A stretch of 64,000 nt of DNA, from positions 2,728,001 through 2,792,000 of the forward strand of contig NZ_LT963352.1 in NCBI RefSeq assembly GCF_900236475.1. The letters run 5' to 3'. Positions within the stretch are counted from its first letter, which is position 1. Every line of letters starts with the position of its first letter. The notes under the pieces were generated by a model. That model saw nothing but the letters and a program-made list of their open reading frames with translations, ran no database searches and was not told the origin of the DNA. This DNA comes from Streptomyces chartreusis NRRL 3882. GTDB taxonomy: Bacteria; Actinomycetota; Actinomycetes; Streptomycetales; Streptomycetaceae. This document shows positions 37,100-45,309 of this stretch, piece after piece. The translations under genes and the position numbers were made by a program.

Positions 37100-38929
37100 A
37101 TGGCCACGACACCCGCCCCCGCCCAGGACCGTTCCGCCGTGCGTACGCTGCTGCGCCTGTGGCCGTACGTGCGGCCCGTGCGGGTGCGCCTGTTCACGGC
37201 CGCGTTCGTCGCGATACTGGCCTCCTGCGTGGGCCTGGTGATCCCGCTCGTCCTGAAGTGGATGGTGGACGGGCCGGTCGCCGACCGGGACCCGGGCGGG
37301 GTCTGGCTCGGCGCGCTGTACCTGCTGCTGCTCGGCGTCGCCGAGGCCCTGCTGTTCGGGCTGCGGCGGTGGCTGGTGGCCCGGCCGCTCTCCCATGTCG
37401 AGGCGTCCATGCGGGCGGATCTGTACCGGCACCTCCAGCGGCTGCCGGTGGCCTTCCACGACCGGTGGGCCTCGGGCCAGTTGCTGTCCCGGGGGACGAC
37501 GGACCTGATGCTGCTGCGCATGTTCCTCGCCTTCCCGCTGACGTTCCTGCTGGTCAACGGTGTGACGATCCTCGTCGGCGTGGTCATCATGCTGCTCCAG
37601 GACTGGACCCTGGGGCTGGTGATCCTCGGGCCCGCCGTGCCCGTCATGGTCACCTGCGCGATCTTCGAGAAGCGGTACGCCAAGGTGGCCCGGCTCGCCC
37701 AGGACCAGGTCGGCGACCTGACCACGGTCGTCGAGGAGAGCGTGCTCGGCATCCGCATCATCAAGGGCTTCGGCCGGCACCGGAGTCAGGCCCGGGCCTT
37801 CCGGGAGCTGTCGGGGACGCTGCGCGGCACGGAACTGCGCAAGGCGCGGCTGCTGGCGACGATCTGGGGCGTCATCGTGACGCTGCCGGAGGTCGCGATC
37901 GGGGCGGCGCTGGTGGTGGGGGTCGTGCAGGTGGCCGACGGGGGGTTGTCGGCGGGGACGCTGGTGGCGTTCCTGTCCACGGCGCTGGCGTTGCGGTGGC
38001 CGGTGGAGTCGATCGGATTCCTGCTGGCGATGAGCCAGGAGGCGGCGACGGCGACGGAGCGGTATTTCGAGGTGATGGACGAGGAGGTGGAGGAGCGGGG
38101 CGTTGCCGGTGACCCGGCGTCACCGCCCGCAGCCGGGTCCGGTCTCCGGTTCCACGACGTCACCTTCCGCTACCCCGACGCCCCGCCCCACTCCCCTCCC
38201 GTCCTGGACAGGGTCGACCTGCACATCCGTCCCGGCGAGTCCATGGCCCTGGTCGGCGCGACGGGCAGCGGCAAGACGACCCTCACCGCGCTCATCCCCC
38301 GCTTCTACGAGGTGACCTCGGGCCGCATCACCCTCGACGGGGTCGACATCACGACCCTGTCCCGTCAGGCGCTGCGCGCCAAGGTCGCGGTCGCCTTCGA
38401 GGAGCCCACGCTCTTCTCGGCCCCGGTCGGCGACAACGTTCTGATGGGCGCCGACGACACGGCCGGCCCGGCCGAGCTGGAGCGCGCCCTGGCCGTCGCC
38501 CAGGCCGACTTCGTGTACGCGCTGCCGCAGGGGACCCGGACCCGGGTGGGCGAGCAGGGCCACAGTCTCTCCGGCGGGCAGCGGCAGCGCCTGGCGCTGG
38601 CCAGAGCTGTCGTCGGGCAGCCGGAGTTCCTCGTCCTGGACGACCCGCTGTCGGCCCTGGACGTGCACACCGAGGCCGCCGTGGAGGCCGCCCTGCGGCG
38701 GGTCCTCGCGGACACCACCGCCCTGATCGTGGCGCACCGCCCGTCCACGGTGCTGCTCGCCGACCGGGTCGCGCTGCTGTCCGGCGGCCGGATCGCCGCG
38801 GTCGGCACCCACCACGAACTGCTGCGGACGAACGCCGAGTACGCCCACTTGATGTCCGGCGAACACTCAGGGGAACAGCCGGGCGAACAATCGGGCGACC
38901 GGTCAGGCGAACAGGAGGGCGCACGATGA
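37100..38929 (+). CDS. ABC exporter half-transporter A1 (TM + NBD)
   Basis: A 609-residue type IV exporter half: six membrane helices (about 30-320, e.g. LFTAAFVAILASCVGLVIPLVLKWM) followed by an NBD with Walker A GATGSGKTT, signature LSGGQRQRLALARAVVG, Walker B LVLDDPLSALD and switch His in LIVAHRPS. Walker B ends in DDP instead of DEP, so the catalytic glutamate is Asp here, a sign of a non-canonical site. The C-terminus ends in a short Gly/Glu/Gln-rich repeat (EHSGEQPGEQSGDRSGEQEG). The stop overlaps the next gene's ATG by four bases, so a heterodimer with it is expected. Substrate unknown. Confidence 0.92.
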   Translation: MATTPAPAQDRSAVRTLLRLWPYVRPVRVRLFTAAFVAILASCVGLVIPLVLKWMVDGPVADRDPGGVWLGALYLLLLGVAEALLFGLRRWLVARPLSHVEASMRADLYRHLQRLPVAFHDRWASGQLLSRGTTDLMLLRMFLAFPLTFLLVNGVTILVGVVIMLLQDWTLGLVILGPAVPVMVTCAIFEKRYAKVARLAQDQVGDLTTVVEESVLGIRIIKGFGRHRSQARAFRELSGTLRGTELRKARLLATIWGVIVTLPEVAIGAALVVGVVQVADGGLSAGTLVAFLSTALALRWPVESIGFLLAMSQEAATATERYFEVMDEEVEERGVAGDPASPPAAGSGLRFHDVTFRYPDAPPHSPPVLDRVDLHIRPGESMALVGATGSGKTTLTALIPRFYEVTSGRITLDGVDITTLSRQALRAKVAVAFEEPTLFSAPVGDNVLMGADDTAGPAELERALAVAQADFVYALPQGTRTRVGEQGHSLSGGQRQRLALARAVVGQPEFLVLDDPLSALDVHTEAAVEAALRRVLADTTALIVAHRPSTVLLADRVALLSGGRIAAVGTHHELLRTNAEYAHLMSGEHSGEQPGEQSGDRSGEQEGAR

Positions 38930-40803
38930 CGGCGGCCACCACCGCACCGGCCGACGGGACACCCGACGACGAACCCGGCGCCGGGGGACCCGACGCTGGG
39001 ACCCGGGCCACCGGTGACCCCTTCGACCGGGACGTCCTGCCCACGCCCCCGGGCGCCACCGCCGCCCTGCTGCGCTCCCTGCTCGCGCCCCTGAAGGCCC
39101 GCGTCACGGTCACGGCACTGCTTCTGCTGCTCCAGCAGGCGGTCGTGCAGGCGGGCCCGCTGCTCGTGGCGTACGCCATCGACCGGGCCGTGCCGGCCTT
39201 CCGGGCGCAGGACCACGGGCCGCTGATCGCGGTCGCCGTCGGCTATCTGGCGTGCGCGCTGGCCGCGGGCGGGCTCCAGTTCGCGTTCGTCGCCGCCGCG
39301 GCCCGCGTCAGCCAGGACGTGCTGCTCGATCTGCGCGGCCGGATCTTCCGCCACGCACAGGCACTGAGCGTCGACTTCCACGAGCGCTACACCTCGGGCC
39401 GGCTCATCTCCCGCTCCACGACGGACGTGGAGTCGCTGCGCGAGCTGCTGGACGAGGGTCTTCAGGAGCTCGTGACGGTCATCCTGTCCTTCGTCTACAT
39501 CTCGGCGATGCTGCTCTGGCTGGATCTGGGGCTGGGCGGCGTGGCGATGGCGTCGTTCGTGCCGCTGTACGCCCTGGTGCGGCTGTACCAGCGCCGGGCC
39601 GGGCGGGTGTACCGGGCGCGGTCGACCGCCATCGCCGCCGTCATCGTCAAGTTCGTCGAGACCATGAACGGCATCCGGCCGGTGCGTGCCTTCCGCCGCG
39701 AGGCCGTCAACGACGCCGACTTCGGCGCGCTGAACGAGCGGCACGAGCGCACCAACGGGGACGCGCTGCTGGAGATGGCCCGGTACGTCACCGGTTCACG
39801 GCTGATCGCCAACACGACGGTCGCGGCGATCGTACTGTGGGGCGCCCACCGGGTCGCGGACGGCACGCTGGCCCTCGGTGTGCTGGCGGCCGCCGTGCTG
39901 TACCTGCGGCGGCTGTACGACCCCATCGACCGGCTGGGGATGTTCCTCAACTCCTACCAGTCGGCGGCGGCCTCCCTGGAGAAGATCGCCGGACTGCTCG
40001 CCCAGGCCCCTTCCGTGCCCGAGCCGTCGACTCCCCGGCAACTCCCTCCGCTGGAGGGCGAACAGCCGGGCCGCGAGGTCGTCTTCGACGCCGTCCGCTT
40101 CGGCTACCGCACCGGCGGCGAGGTGCTGCCCCGTTTCGACCTGACGATCCCGGCCGGGCAGACGGTCGCGGTCGTCGGCTCCACGGGCGCCGGCAAGTCG
40201 ACGCTGGCCAAGCTGCTGGCCCGGTTGTACGACCCCTCCGACGGCCGGGTCCTGCTGGACGGCGTCGACCTGCGCGACCTCGCCGTGCCCGAACTGCGGC
40301 GCGGGGTGGTCATGGTGACGCAGGAGGCGTTCCTGTTCTCCGGCACGGTCGCCGAGAACATCGCGATCGGCCGCCCGGACGCCACGCGCGAGGAGATCGA
40401 GCGAGCGGCGAAGGAGATCGGCGCGCACGACTTCATCAGCTCCCTGCCCGACGGCTACGACACCGACGTACGCAAACGGGGCGGCCGTATCTCGGCCGGA
40501 CAGCGGCAACTGGTCGCTTTCGCACGTGCGTTGCTGGCGGATCCGGCGGTGCTGATCCTCGACGAGGCGACCAGCTCGCTGGACATCCCGGGCGAGCGCG
40601 CGGTGCAGCGGGCGATGGCGACGGTGCTGAAGGGCCGTACGGCCGTGGTCATCGCGCACCGGCTGTCCACCGTCGAGATCGCGGACCGTGTCCTGGTGAT
40701 GGAACACGGGGAGATCGTCGAGGACGGCGAACCGGCCGGACTCGTCGCGGGCACGGGCAGGTTCGCGGATCTGCACCGGGCCTGGCGGGACAGCCTCGCG
40801 TAG
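38926..40803 (+). CDS. ABC exporter half-transporter A2 (TM + NBD)
   Basis: A 625-residue partner of the preceding half. An N-terminal ~45-residue acidic/Gly-rich tail precedes six helices. NBD: Walker A GSTGAGKST, Q-loop VTQEAFLFSG, signature ISAGQRQLVAFARALL, Walker B VLILDEATSSLD and switch His in VIAHRLST. It retains the catalytic Glu that half A1 lacks (LDDPLSALD). The pair therefore looks like an asymmetric heterodimer with one fully competent ATP site. ATGA overlap with A1 supports stoichiometric synthesis. The stop is 16 bp from the left repeat that bounds the NACHT island. Confidence 0.92.
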   Translation: MTAATTAPADGTPDDEPGAGGPDAGTRATGDPFDRDVLPTPPGATAALLRSLLAPLKARVTVTALLLLLQQAVVQAGPLLVAYAIDRAVPAFRAQDHGPLIAVAVGYLACALAAGGLQFAFVAAAARVSQDVLLDLRGRIFRHAQALSVDFHERYTSGRLISRSTTDVESLRELLDEGLQELVTVILSFVYISAMLLWLDLGLGGVAMASFVPLYALVRLYQRRAGRVYRARSTAIAAVIVKFVETMNGIRPVRAFRREAVNDADFGALNERHERTNGDALLEMARYVTGSRLIANTTVAAIVLWGAHRVADGTLALGVLAAAVLYLRRLYDPIDRLGMFLNSYQSAAASLEKIAGLLAQAPSVPEPSTPRQLPPLEGEQPGREVVFDAVRFGYRTGGEVLPRFDLTIPAGQTVAVVGSTGAGKSTLAKLLARLYDPSDGRVLLDGVDLRDLAVPELRRGVVMVTQEAFLFSGTVAENIAIGRPDATREEIERAAKEIGAHDFISSLPDGYDTDVRKRGGRISAGQRQLVAFARALLADPAVLILDEATSSLDIPGERAVQRAMATVLKGRTAVVIAHRLSTVEIADRVLVMEHGEIVEDGEPAGLVAGTGRFADLHRAWRDSLA

Positions 40804-40818
40804 GACGGCGACGGTCTA

Positions 40819-40842
40819 GGATCCGTGACTTCGTTAGCAATG
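40819..40842 (+). repeat. Left outer inverted repeat (A) of the NACHT island
   Basis: This 24-mer matches the reverse complement of 43478-43501 at 20 of 24 positions, with the shared core GACTTCGT and AGCA. It also overlaps a palindrome CTTCGTT-AGC-AATGAAG (40829-40845) that has the look of a MarR-type operator. Confidence 0.6.
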
Positions 40843-41062
40843 AAGGCGGTTCGTTAGCAGTGGATTAGCAAAACCGCGATCCCGTTGACAATGACTACGT
40901 TCAGCGGCGGTCTCCGCCGGGTCTCTTTCGATCTTCTTGCGTATGTGCTAGCCGCTCCCCCGCTGTCCCGGTCGTGGCAGTACGGAGCACGGGCAGCGCC
41001 CGTCGTGCACGCAGGGCTCCCACGGCGTCAATCTGATACGAGGGCGCGTCGGAAGCGGGAGA
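40843..41062. other. Leader region of the NACHT gene
   Basis: About 220 bp with three TTAGCA motifs at its start (40834, 40854, 40865) and a TTGACA at about 40885 that could be a -35 element. An open frame of 68 codons (40885-41091) is present, but it has no ribosome binding site, atypical codons and no recognised homologue. I read this region as regulatory. Confidence 0.4.
40849..40864 (+). repeat. Left inner inverted repeat (B) of the NACHT island
   Basis: GGTTCGTTAGCAGTGG and its flank match the reverse complement of 43409-43425 (core TCGTTAGCAGT exact). It is nested just inside repeat A. A further TTAGCA lies at 40865-40870. Confidence 0.55.
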
Positions 41063-43219
41063 TTGCTGCGCCGTACTTTCCAGAAGATTAGGGTGTTGGA
41101 CGCCGGAATTGGTCTTCGCTGGGTGACGGGGCGGGTGATGGGGGCCAGGCGTAGGCAGGCGGGCGTGTTCGGCATGGGCACGGTGCTGCTGCTAGGTGTG
41201 GCGGTTGTTGTCGGCCTGCGGTTGTTCCCGGGGGCGGGCAGGGGGGATGTTGATCCGGCCGGGCTGACGGTGGGTTTGGTGTCCCTGGTGGCCGCGTTGT
41301 GGTCGGGCTGGATGGCGGTGCAGGCGCTGCGGTGGCAGGAGACCGACATCGCCGGGAATGCCGACCGGCTGGCGGTGGACGTGGTGGACGCGGAACGCGC
41401 CGCGTGGCGGCACCTGCTGGGCGCTCATGACCGGACCATCAACGTCCCATTCGTCCATCGCCCCGCCCCCGCGCACGAGGCAGCCGGCGCCGTCCCGCAC
41501 GGGACGTTCCAGGACATCGCTGACTACTACCAGCGGCTGCGCCCGGGCCGGCTGGTCATCACCGGCGCTCCAGGCGCCGGCAAGACAGCCCTGGCCCTCC
41601 AGCTCGTGCTCCTCCTCCTTGAGCACCGCTCGCCGGGCGAGGCAGTCCCGGTACGACTGTCACTGCCTTCCTTCGACACCAATCGCCCGATGGAGGAGTG
41701 GATCGCCCGTCACCTGGTGACCACCTACGGCCTGTCCAAAAACGCTGCCCACGCGCTGGTCAAGGACCGGCGGGTGCTGCCGGTACTCGACGGCTTGGAC
41801 GAGATGGACGCCGACCCCCAGCCGGGCTACGACTCTCGCGCCGCCCACGCGCTGCGCGCCCTCAACGCCTACCAGCAGGGCGTGGCCAAGGCCCAGCTGA
41901 TCCTGACCTGCCGCAGCGGCTCCTACACCACCCTCCAAGCGGTAGGCGCATGGCTACACGACGCCGCCCGCATCGAACTCACCCCGCTCGACGCTGCGAC
42001 CGCTTGGGACTTCCTGACCGACCGCGTCGATGGCCCCGACCGTTGGCAGAACGTCCTCGACGCCCTGGCTGCAGCCCCGGACGGCCCCCTGGCCGCGGGC
42101 TTGTCCACGCCATGGCGCCTGACCTTGGCCGCCACCGTCTACGAACAGCGCGCCCCACACACCGGGGCCTATCTGCGCCACCCCGACGCCCTGCTGGCCC
42201 CGTCTCTGAACACCCCCGACGCGGTGGGCGAACACCTCCTGGACCTTTTCATACCCGCAGCCACTGCTCTGGCCAGCGCGCCCCGCCACCGTGCTCCGTA
42301 CAGCCCCGACCGCGTCCGCACGGGGCTGACCGTCCTGGCCCGCTACCTCAACCACAACGCCACCACCAACCGTGCCGTCGGAGGGCAGGCCCTTCCGAGC
42401 ACCGACATCGTGCTCGCCGAACTATGGCCCCTAGTCGGCTCCCGCCCGGTGCGCGCCGCAGTCGCCGCCATCACCACCACCGCCACGCTGGCCAGCACCG
42501 CGGCCTGGCTCTTCCTTGACCCGCCATTCGACCCACTGCTCCCCACAGCCGTCGGCGCAGGGATCGTGTCGTTGAGGACCTGGGTGCAGCCAGGCCGGAC
42601 AGCAAGATTGTCCCCAGTGCTCGGTCCCATGGCATTTGGCCCACCCCCACACCGCTTTGTCATCGGGGCAGCGGCCGAACCCCTATATGTCCTCGCGTTC
42701 TCGCTCTGGATCACGCTCTGGCTCGGGCTCCTGTCCGGGCTCCTGGCCGGTCTTGCAGCCGAAAGCCAGCTGGCTCACGCGATCGCGGTAGCGCTCCTGT
42801 TCGGGGCCATCGCCGGTGGCATAGTTGGGCAGGAGGGCCGGTTCGTGGTCGGGCTTGTGACTGGTCTTATGTTCGGATTCGCGTGCGGAGCCTATGCCTG
42901 GTTTGGCACCTTTCTCGAGTTCGATCACCTGCACGTGACCGGGATCATGGACGGGATCGTGACTCTGCTCGCGGACGCCCTCTTACCCGGACTCGCTATC
43001 GGACTCGTCGGCGGGCTCGTGTGGGGGGTCACGTCCGGGGAGGCCGGGTTGTGGTACATGGCCCTCTTGCTGTGTACCCGGCAGGGCTTCGGACGGTGGT
43101 TGCCGTGGCGGCTGAGCCGATTCCTGGACTGGTGCTCCGGAACCGGGCTGCTGCGGAAGGCAGGTACTGCCTACCAGTTCCGCCACCGCGAACTGCAGGA
43201 CTTCCTTGCCCACCACTGA
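41063..43219 (+). CDS. Membrane-associated NACHT-domain NTPase (STAND family)
   Basis: A ~718-residue protein. N-terminal hydrophobic segments lie at about 37-53 and 68-88. The NACHT NTPase (about 155-400) has Walker A GAPGAGKT (168-175), Walker B VLPVLDGLDEMD (about 238-249) and sensor LILTCRSGSY. The C-terminal half (about 465-690) has several Gly-rich hydrophobic segments such as LFGAIAGGIVGQ and GLAIGLVGGLVWG. It ends with YQFRHRELQDFLAHH, a C-terminal signature frequent in actinobacterial NACHT proteins. Bacterial NACHT proteins include anti-phage sensors; function here is inferred, not shown. There is a TTA codon at 42983 (codon 641), so expression should need the bldA tRNA. Codons such as CTA and ATA suggest transfer. 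Start TTG 41063 has GGAAG upstream; GTG 41093 or ATG 41138 are possible. Confidence 0.85.
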   Translation: MLRRTFQKIRVLDAGIGLRWVTGRVMGARRRQAGVFGMGTVLLLGVAVVVGLRLFPGAGRGDVDPAGLTVGLVSLVAALWSGWMAVQALRWQETDIAGNADRLAVDVVDAERAAWRHLLGAHDRTINVPFVHRPAPAHEAAGAVPHGTFQDIADYYQRLRPGRLVITGAPGAGKTALALQLVLLLLEHRSPGEAVPVRLSLPSFDTNRPMEEWIARHLVTTYGLSKNAAHALVKDRRVLPVLDGLDEMDADPQPGYDSRAAHALRALNAYQQGVAKAQLILTCRSGSYTTLQAVGAWLHDAARIELTPLDAATAWDFLTDRVDGPDRWQNVLDALAAAPDGPLAAGLSTPWRLTLAATVYEQRAPHTGAYLRHPDALLAPSLNTPDAVGEHLLDLFIPAATALASAPRHRAPYSPDRVRTGLTVLARYLNHNATTNRAVGGQALPSTDIVLAELWPLVGSRPVRAAVAAITTTATLASTAAWLFLDPPFDPLLPTAVGAGIVSLRTWVQPGRTARLSPVLGPMAFGPPPHRFVIGAAAEPLYVLAFSLWITLWLGLLSGLLAGLAAESQLAHAIAVALLFGAIAGGIVGQEGRFVVGLVTGLMFGFACGAYAWFGTFLEFDHLHVTGIMDGIVTLLADALLPGLAIGLVGGLVWGVTSGEAGLWYMALLLCTRQGFGRWLPWRLSRFLDWCSGTGLLRKAGTAYQFRHRELQDFLAHH

Positions 43220-43408
43220 CGACAGCCGGCGCCGGGAGGCTGCGGATGGGGGACGATACGGCCGCTAAGCGGACGTCAGGCAGACAGCTCACGGGCGCAG
43301 GCCCTCGACGTTTCTGCCACGACCAACACGCTGCCGAGCAAGGCCAAGCCCTCAGGCTGGCATTGATCAGGCTTAACTCGCTGTCACCAACCCCGCTCAC
43401 GGAGACCA

Positions 43409-43425
43409 CCGACTGCTAACGATCC
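43409..43425 (-). repeat. Right inner inverted repeat (B')
   Basis: The reverse complement (GGATCGTTAGCAGTCGG) matches the left inner repeat with the exact core TCGTTAGCAGT. It forms nested inverted repeats around the NACHT gene together with the outer pair. Confidence 0.55.
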
Positions 43426-43477
43426 ACCGACACGGCTACTGCTCACCTCGCACGGATTCCGACGTATCCGCAGGAAC

Positions 43478-43501
43478 CAGTGCTCACGAAGTCGCGGACC
43501 C
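43478..43501 (-). repeat. Right outer inverted repeat (A')
   Basis: Its reverse complement matches 40819-40842 at 20 of 24 bases. Similarity continues outward as CCTA on both sides. No target-site duplication is obvious. Confidence 0.6.
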
Positions 43502-43533
43502 TACAGACGGAGAGGACGGCGGAGGGCGGGCGG

Positions 43534-45309
43534 ATGATCGACGCGTACGAGGACCCCGGCACACCCGACCACCGGGGCGGCGCCCGTTACCTGTGGTGGC
43601 TGGTCACCCGGCAGCCCTGGCGGTGCGCGGCCGGGGCGATGTTCGGCAGCGTGTGGATGGTGCTGCTGGCGGCGACCCCGTATCTGATGTCCCGGGCGAT
43701 CGACGACGGGCTGGAGCCCGGGGACATGGGCGCGCTGACCGCCTGGAGCGGGGCGCTGTTCGCGGTGGGCGCCTTCAACGCCTGGCTGAGCATCATGCGC
43801 CACCGCACCATGACCCGCGTCCGGATGGACGCCAACTTCCGCACGGTGAAGGTCGTCGTCGGTCAGGCGGTGCGGCTCGGCGCGTCGCTGTCGCGGCAGA
43901 CGGGGGCCGGGGAGGTCGTCACGATCGGGGTGGGCGACGTGCAGACGATCAGCCAGTCGCTGACGGTCGTCGGCCCCGGCGTCGGCGCGGTCGTGGCCTA
44001 TCTGGTGGTCGCCGTCCTCCTGGTGTCGGTCTCCCCGCTCATCGCCCTGGTCGTGCTGCTCGGGATCCCGGTGATCGTCCTGCTCGTCGGGCCGCTGCTC
44101 GGGCGGCTGCAGGGGTCCGAGACGGAGTACCGCGAGCGGCAGGGCGTGCTCACCGCGCGGATCGGCGACCTGGCGGGCGGTCTGCGGGTCCTCGCCGGGC
44201 TGGGCGGCAAGACGCTGGTCGCGGACGCCTTCCGCCGTGACTCGCAGCGGCTGCGCGAGCAGGGGTACCGGGTCGGCGCGGTGACCAGCTGGGTCCAGGC
44301 CCTCGGCATCGGCCTGCCCACGCTGTTCCTCGCCGTGGTGACCTGGCTGGCAGCCCGCCTCGCCGCCCAGGGGGACATCACCGTGGGCCAGTTGGTGTCG
44401 GTCTACGGCTATGTCGCGGTGCTGGTGGGCCCGGTGTCCTTCTGGGTGGAGTGCGGATACCAGATCAGCCGCGGCCTGGTGTGCGCGCGCCGCGTCGTAC
44501 GGTTCCTGCGGCTGGAGCCGACGCCGGACACCGGGACGCGCGACGCCCCGTCCGAGCCGTCGGCCCTGCACGACCCCGAGTCCGGTGTCCGCGTCCTGCC
44601 CGGCCGCCTGACGGCCTTGGTGGCGGAACACCCGGCCGACGCCGTGGCGGTGGTGGACCGCCTCGGCCGCTACACCCCGTCGGACGCGACCTGGGGCGGA
44701 GTGCGACTGGAGGACATCGCCCTGGGCCAGATCCGGGACCGCATCCTGGTTGCCGACCACGAGTCCGACCTGTTCGCAGGAACTCTCCAGGACATGATCG
44801 GACCTCTCAGGGGCGCGGGGCTGTCTCGATCTGCGGCTCCGCCGCGGGGCGCGACAAGCCACACACCACCCGCACCCGCCCACGGCGAACAAGCGGCACT
44901 CCGAACGGCGCTCCACACAGCCGCAGCCGAAGACATCGTCCAAGCCCTCCCCGACGGCCTGAACACCCGGATGGACGCCCAGGCCCGCAACCTCTCCGGC
45001 GGCCAGCGCCAACGCATCCGCCTGGCCAGAGCCCTCCTCGCCGACCCGGAGATCCTCCTCACCGTCGAGCCGACCTCCGCCCTCGACGCCCACACCGAGG
45101 CCACCGTCGCCGACCGCCTCCGTGAGGCCCGGCAAGGCCGCACCACGGTCGTGACCACCACCTCCCCCCTCGTCCTGGACCGCACGGACACCGTCCACTA
45201 CCTGGTCGACGGCAAGGTCGCGGCCTCGGGCAGCCACCACGACCTGCTCGACACCACTCCCGGCTACCGCGCCCTCGTGGCCAGGGACACCGAGGAGTCC
45301 GTCCGATGA
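43534..45309 (+). CDS. ABC exporter half-transporter B1 with degenerate ATP site
   Basis: About 591 residues: six membrane helices (about 15-300), then an NBD that has lost its Walker A. The loop between beta-strands reads LTALVAEHPADAVAVVDRL with no GxxGxGK. Walker B is ILLTVEPTSALD, with the Asp replaced by Val. The signature LSGGQRQRIRLARALL is perfect. Between Q-loop and signature there is a ~25-residue insert (GAGLSRSAAPPRGATSH...) encoded by a Streptomyces intergenic repeat. ATG 43534 (MIDAYEDPG) with GGAGGGCGGG upstream is preferred; GTG 43480 would begin inside the repeat. The stop overlaps B2 by four bases. Confidence 0.9.
   Translation: MIDAYEDPGTPDHRGGARYLWWLVTRQPWRCAAGAMFGSVWMVLLAATPYLMSRAIDDGLEPGDMGALTAWSGALFAVGAFNAWLSIMRHRTMTRVRMDANFRTVKVVVGQAVRLGASLSRQTGAGEVVTIGVGDVQTISQSLTVVGPGVGAVVAYLVVAVLLVSVSPLIALVVLLGIPVIVLLVGPLLGRLQGSETEYRERQGVLTARIGDLAGGLRVLAGLGGKTLVADAFRRDSQRLREQGYRVGAVTSWVQALGIGLPTLFLAVVTWLAARLAAQGDITVGQLVSVYGYVAVLVGPVSFWVECGYQISRGLVCARRVVRFLRLEPTPDTGTRDAPSEPSALHDPESGVRVLPGRLTALVAEHPADAVAVVDRLGRYTPSDATWGGVRLEDIALGQIRDRILVADHESDLFAGTLQDMIGPLRGAGLSRSAAPPRGATSHTPPAPAHGEQAALRTALHTAAAEDIVQALPDGLNTRMDAQARNLSGGQRQRIRLARALLADPEILLTVEPTSALDAHTEATVADRLREARQGRTTVVTTTSPLVLDRTDTVHYLVDGKVAASGSHHDLLDTTPGYRALVARDTEESVR
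44808..44870 (+). repeat. Streptomyces intergenic repeat (GGGGCGCGGGG type) inside an ORF
   Basis: The run AGGGGCGCGGGGCTGTCTCG, then CTGCGGCTCCGCCGCGGGG and CGCGACAAGCC, matches a dispersed GC-rich repeat that I know from Streptomyces intergenic regions. Here it is in frame within the NBD of the ABC gene. A shorter relative is at 51780. Confidence 0.75.

Larger units (their letters stand above)
43220..43533. other. Right flank of the NACHT island and leader of the second ABC pair
   Basis: This 314-bp stretch has no convincing gene. A 57-codon frame (43246-43419, MGDDTAAKRTSGRQL...) with no recognised homologue may be a decayed remnant. Three TGCTMAC motifs (43414, 43440, 43481) mirror the TTAGCA motifs on the left side, and both right-hand repeats lie here. 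Confidence 0.4.

Noticed and set aside
40885..41091. 68-codon frame before the NACHT gene
   Set aside because: No ribosome binding site, odd codons and no recognisable homology; more likely leader DNA.
43246..43419. 57-codon frame after the NACHT gene
   Set aside because: No clear ribosome binding site or homology; possibly a remnant, not supported as a gene.
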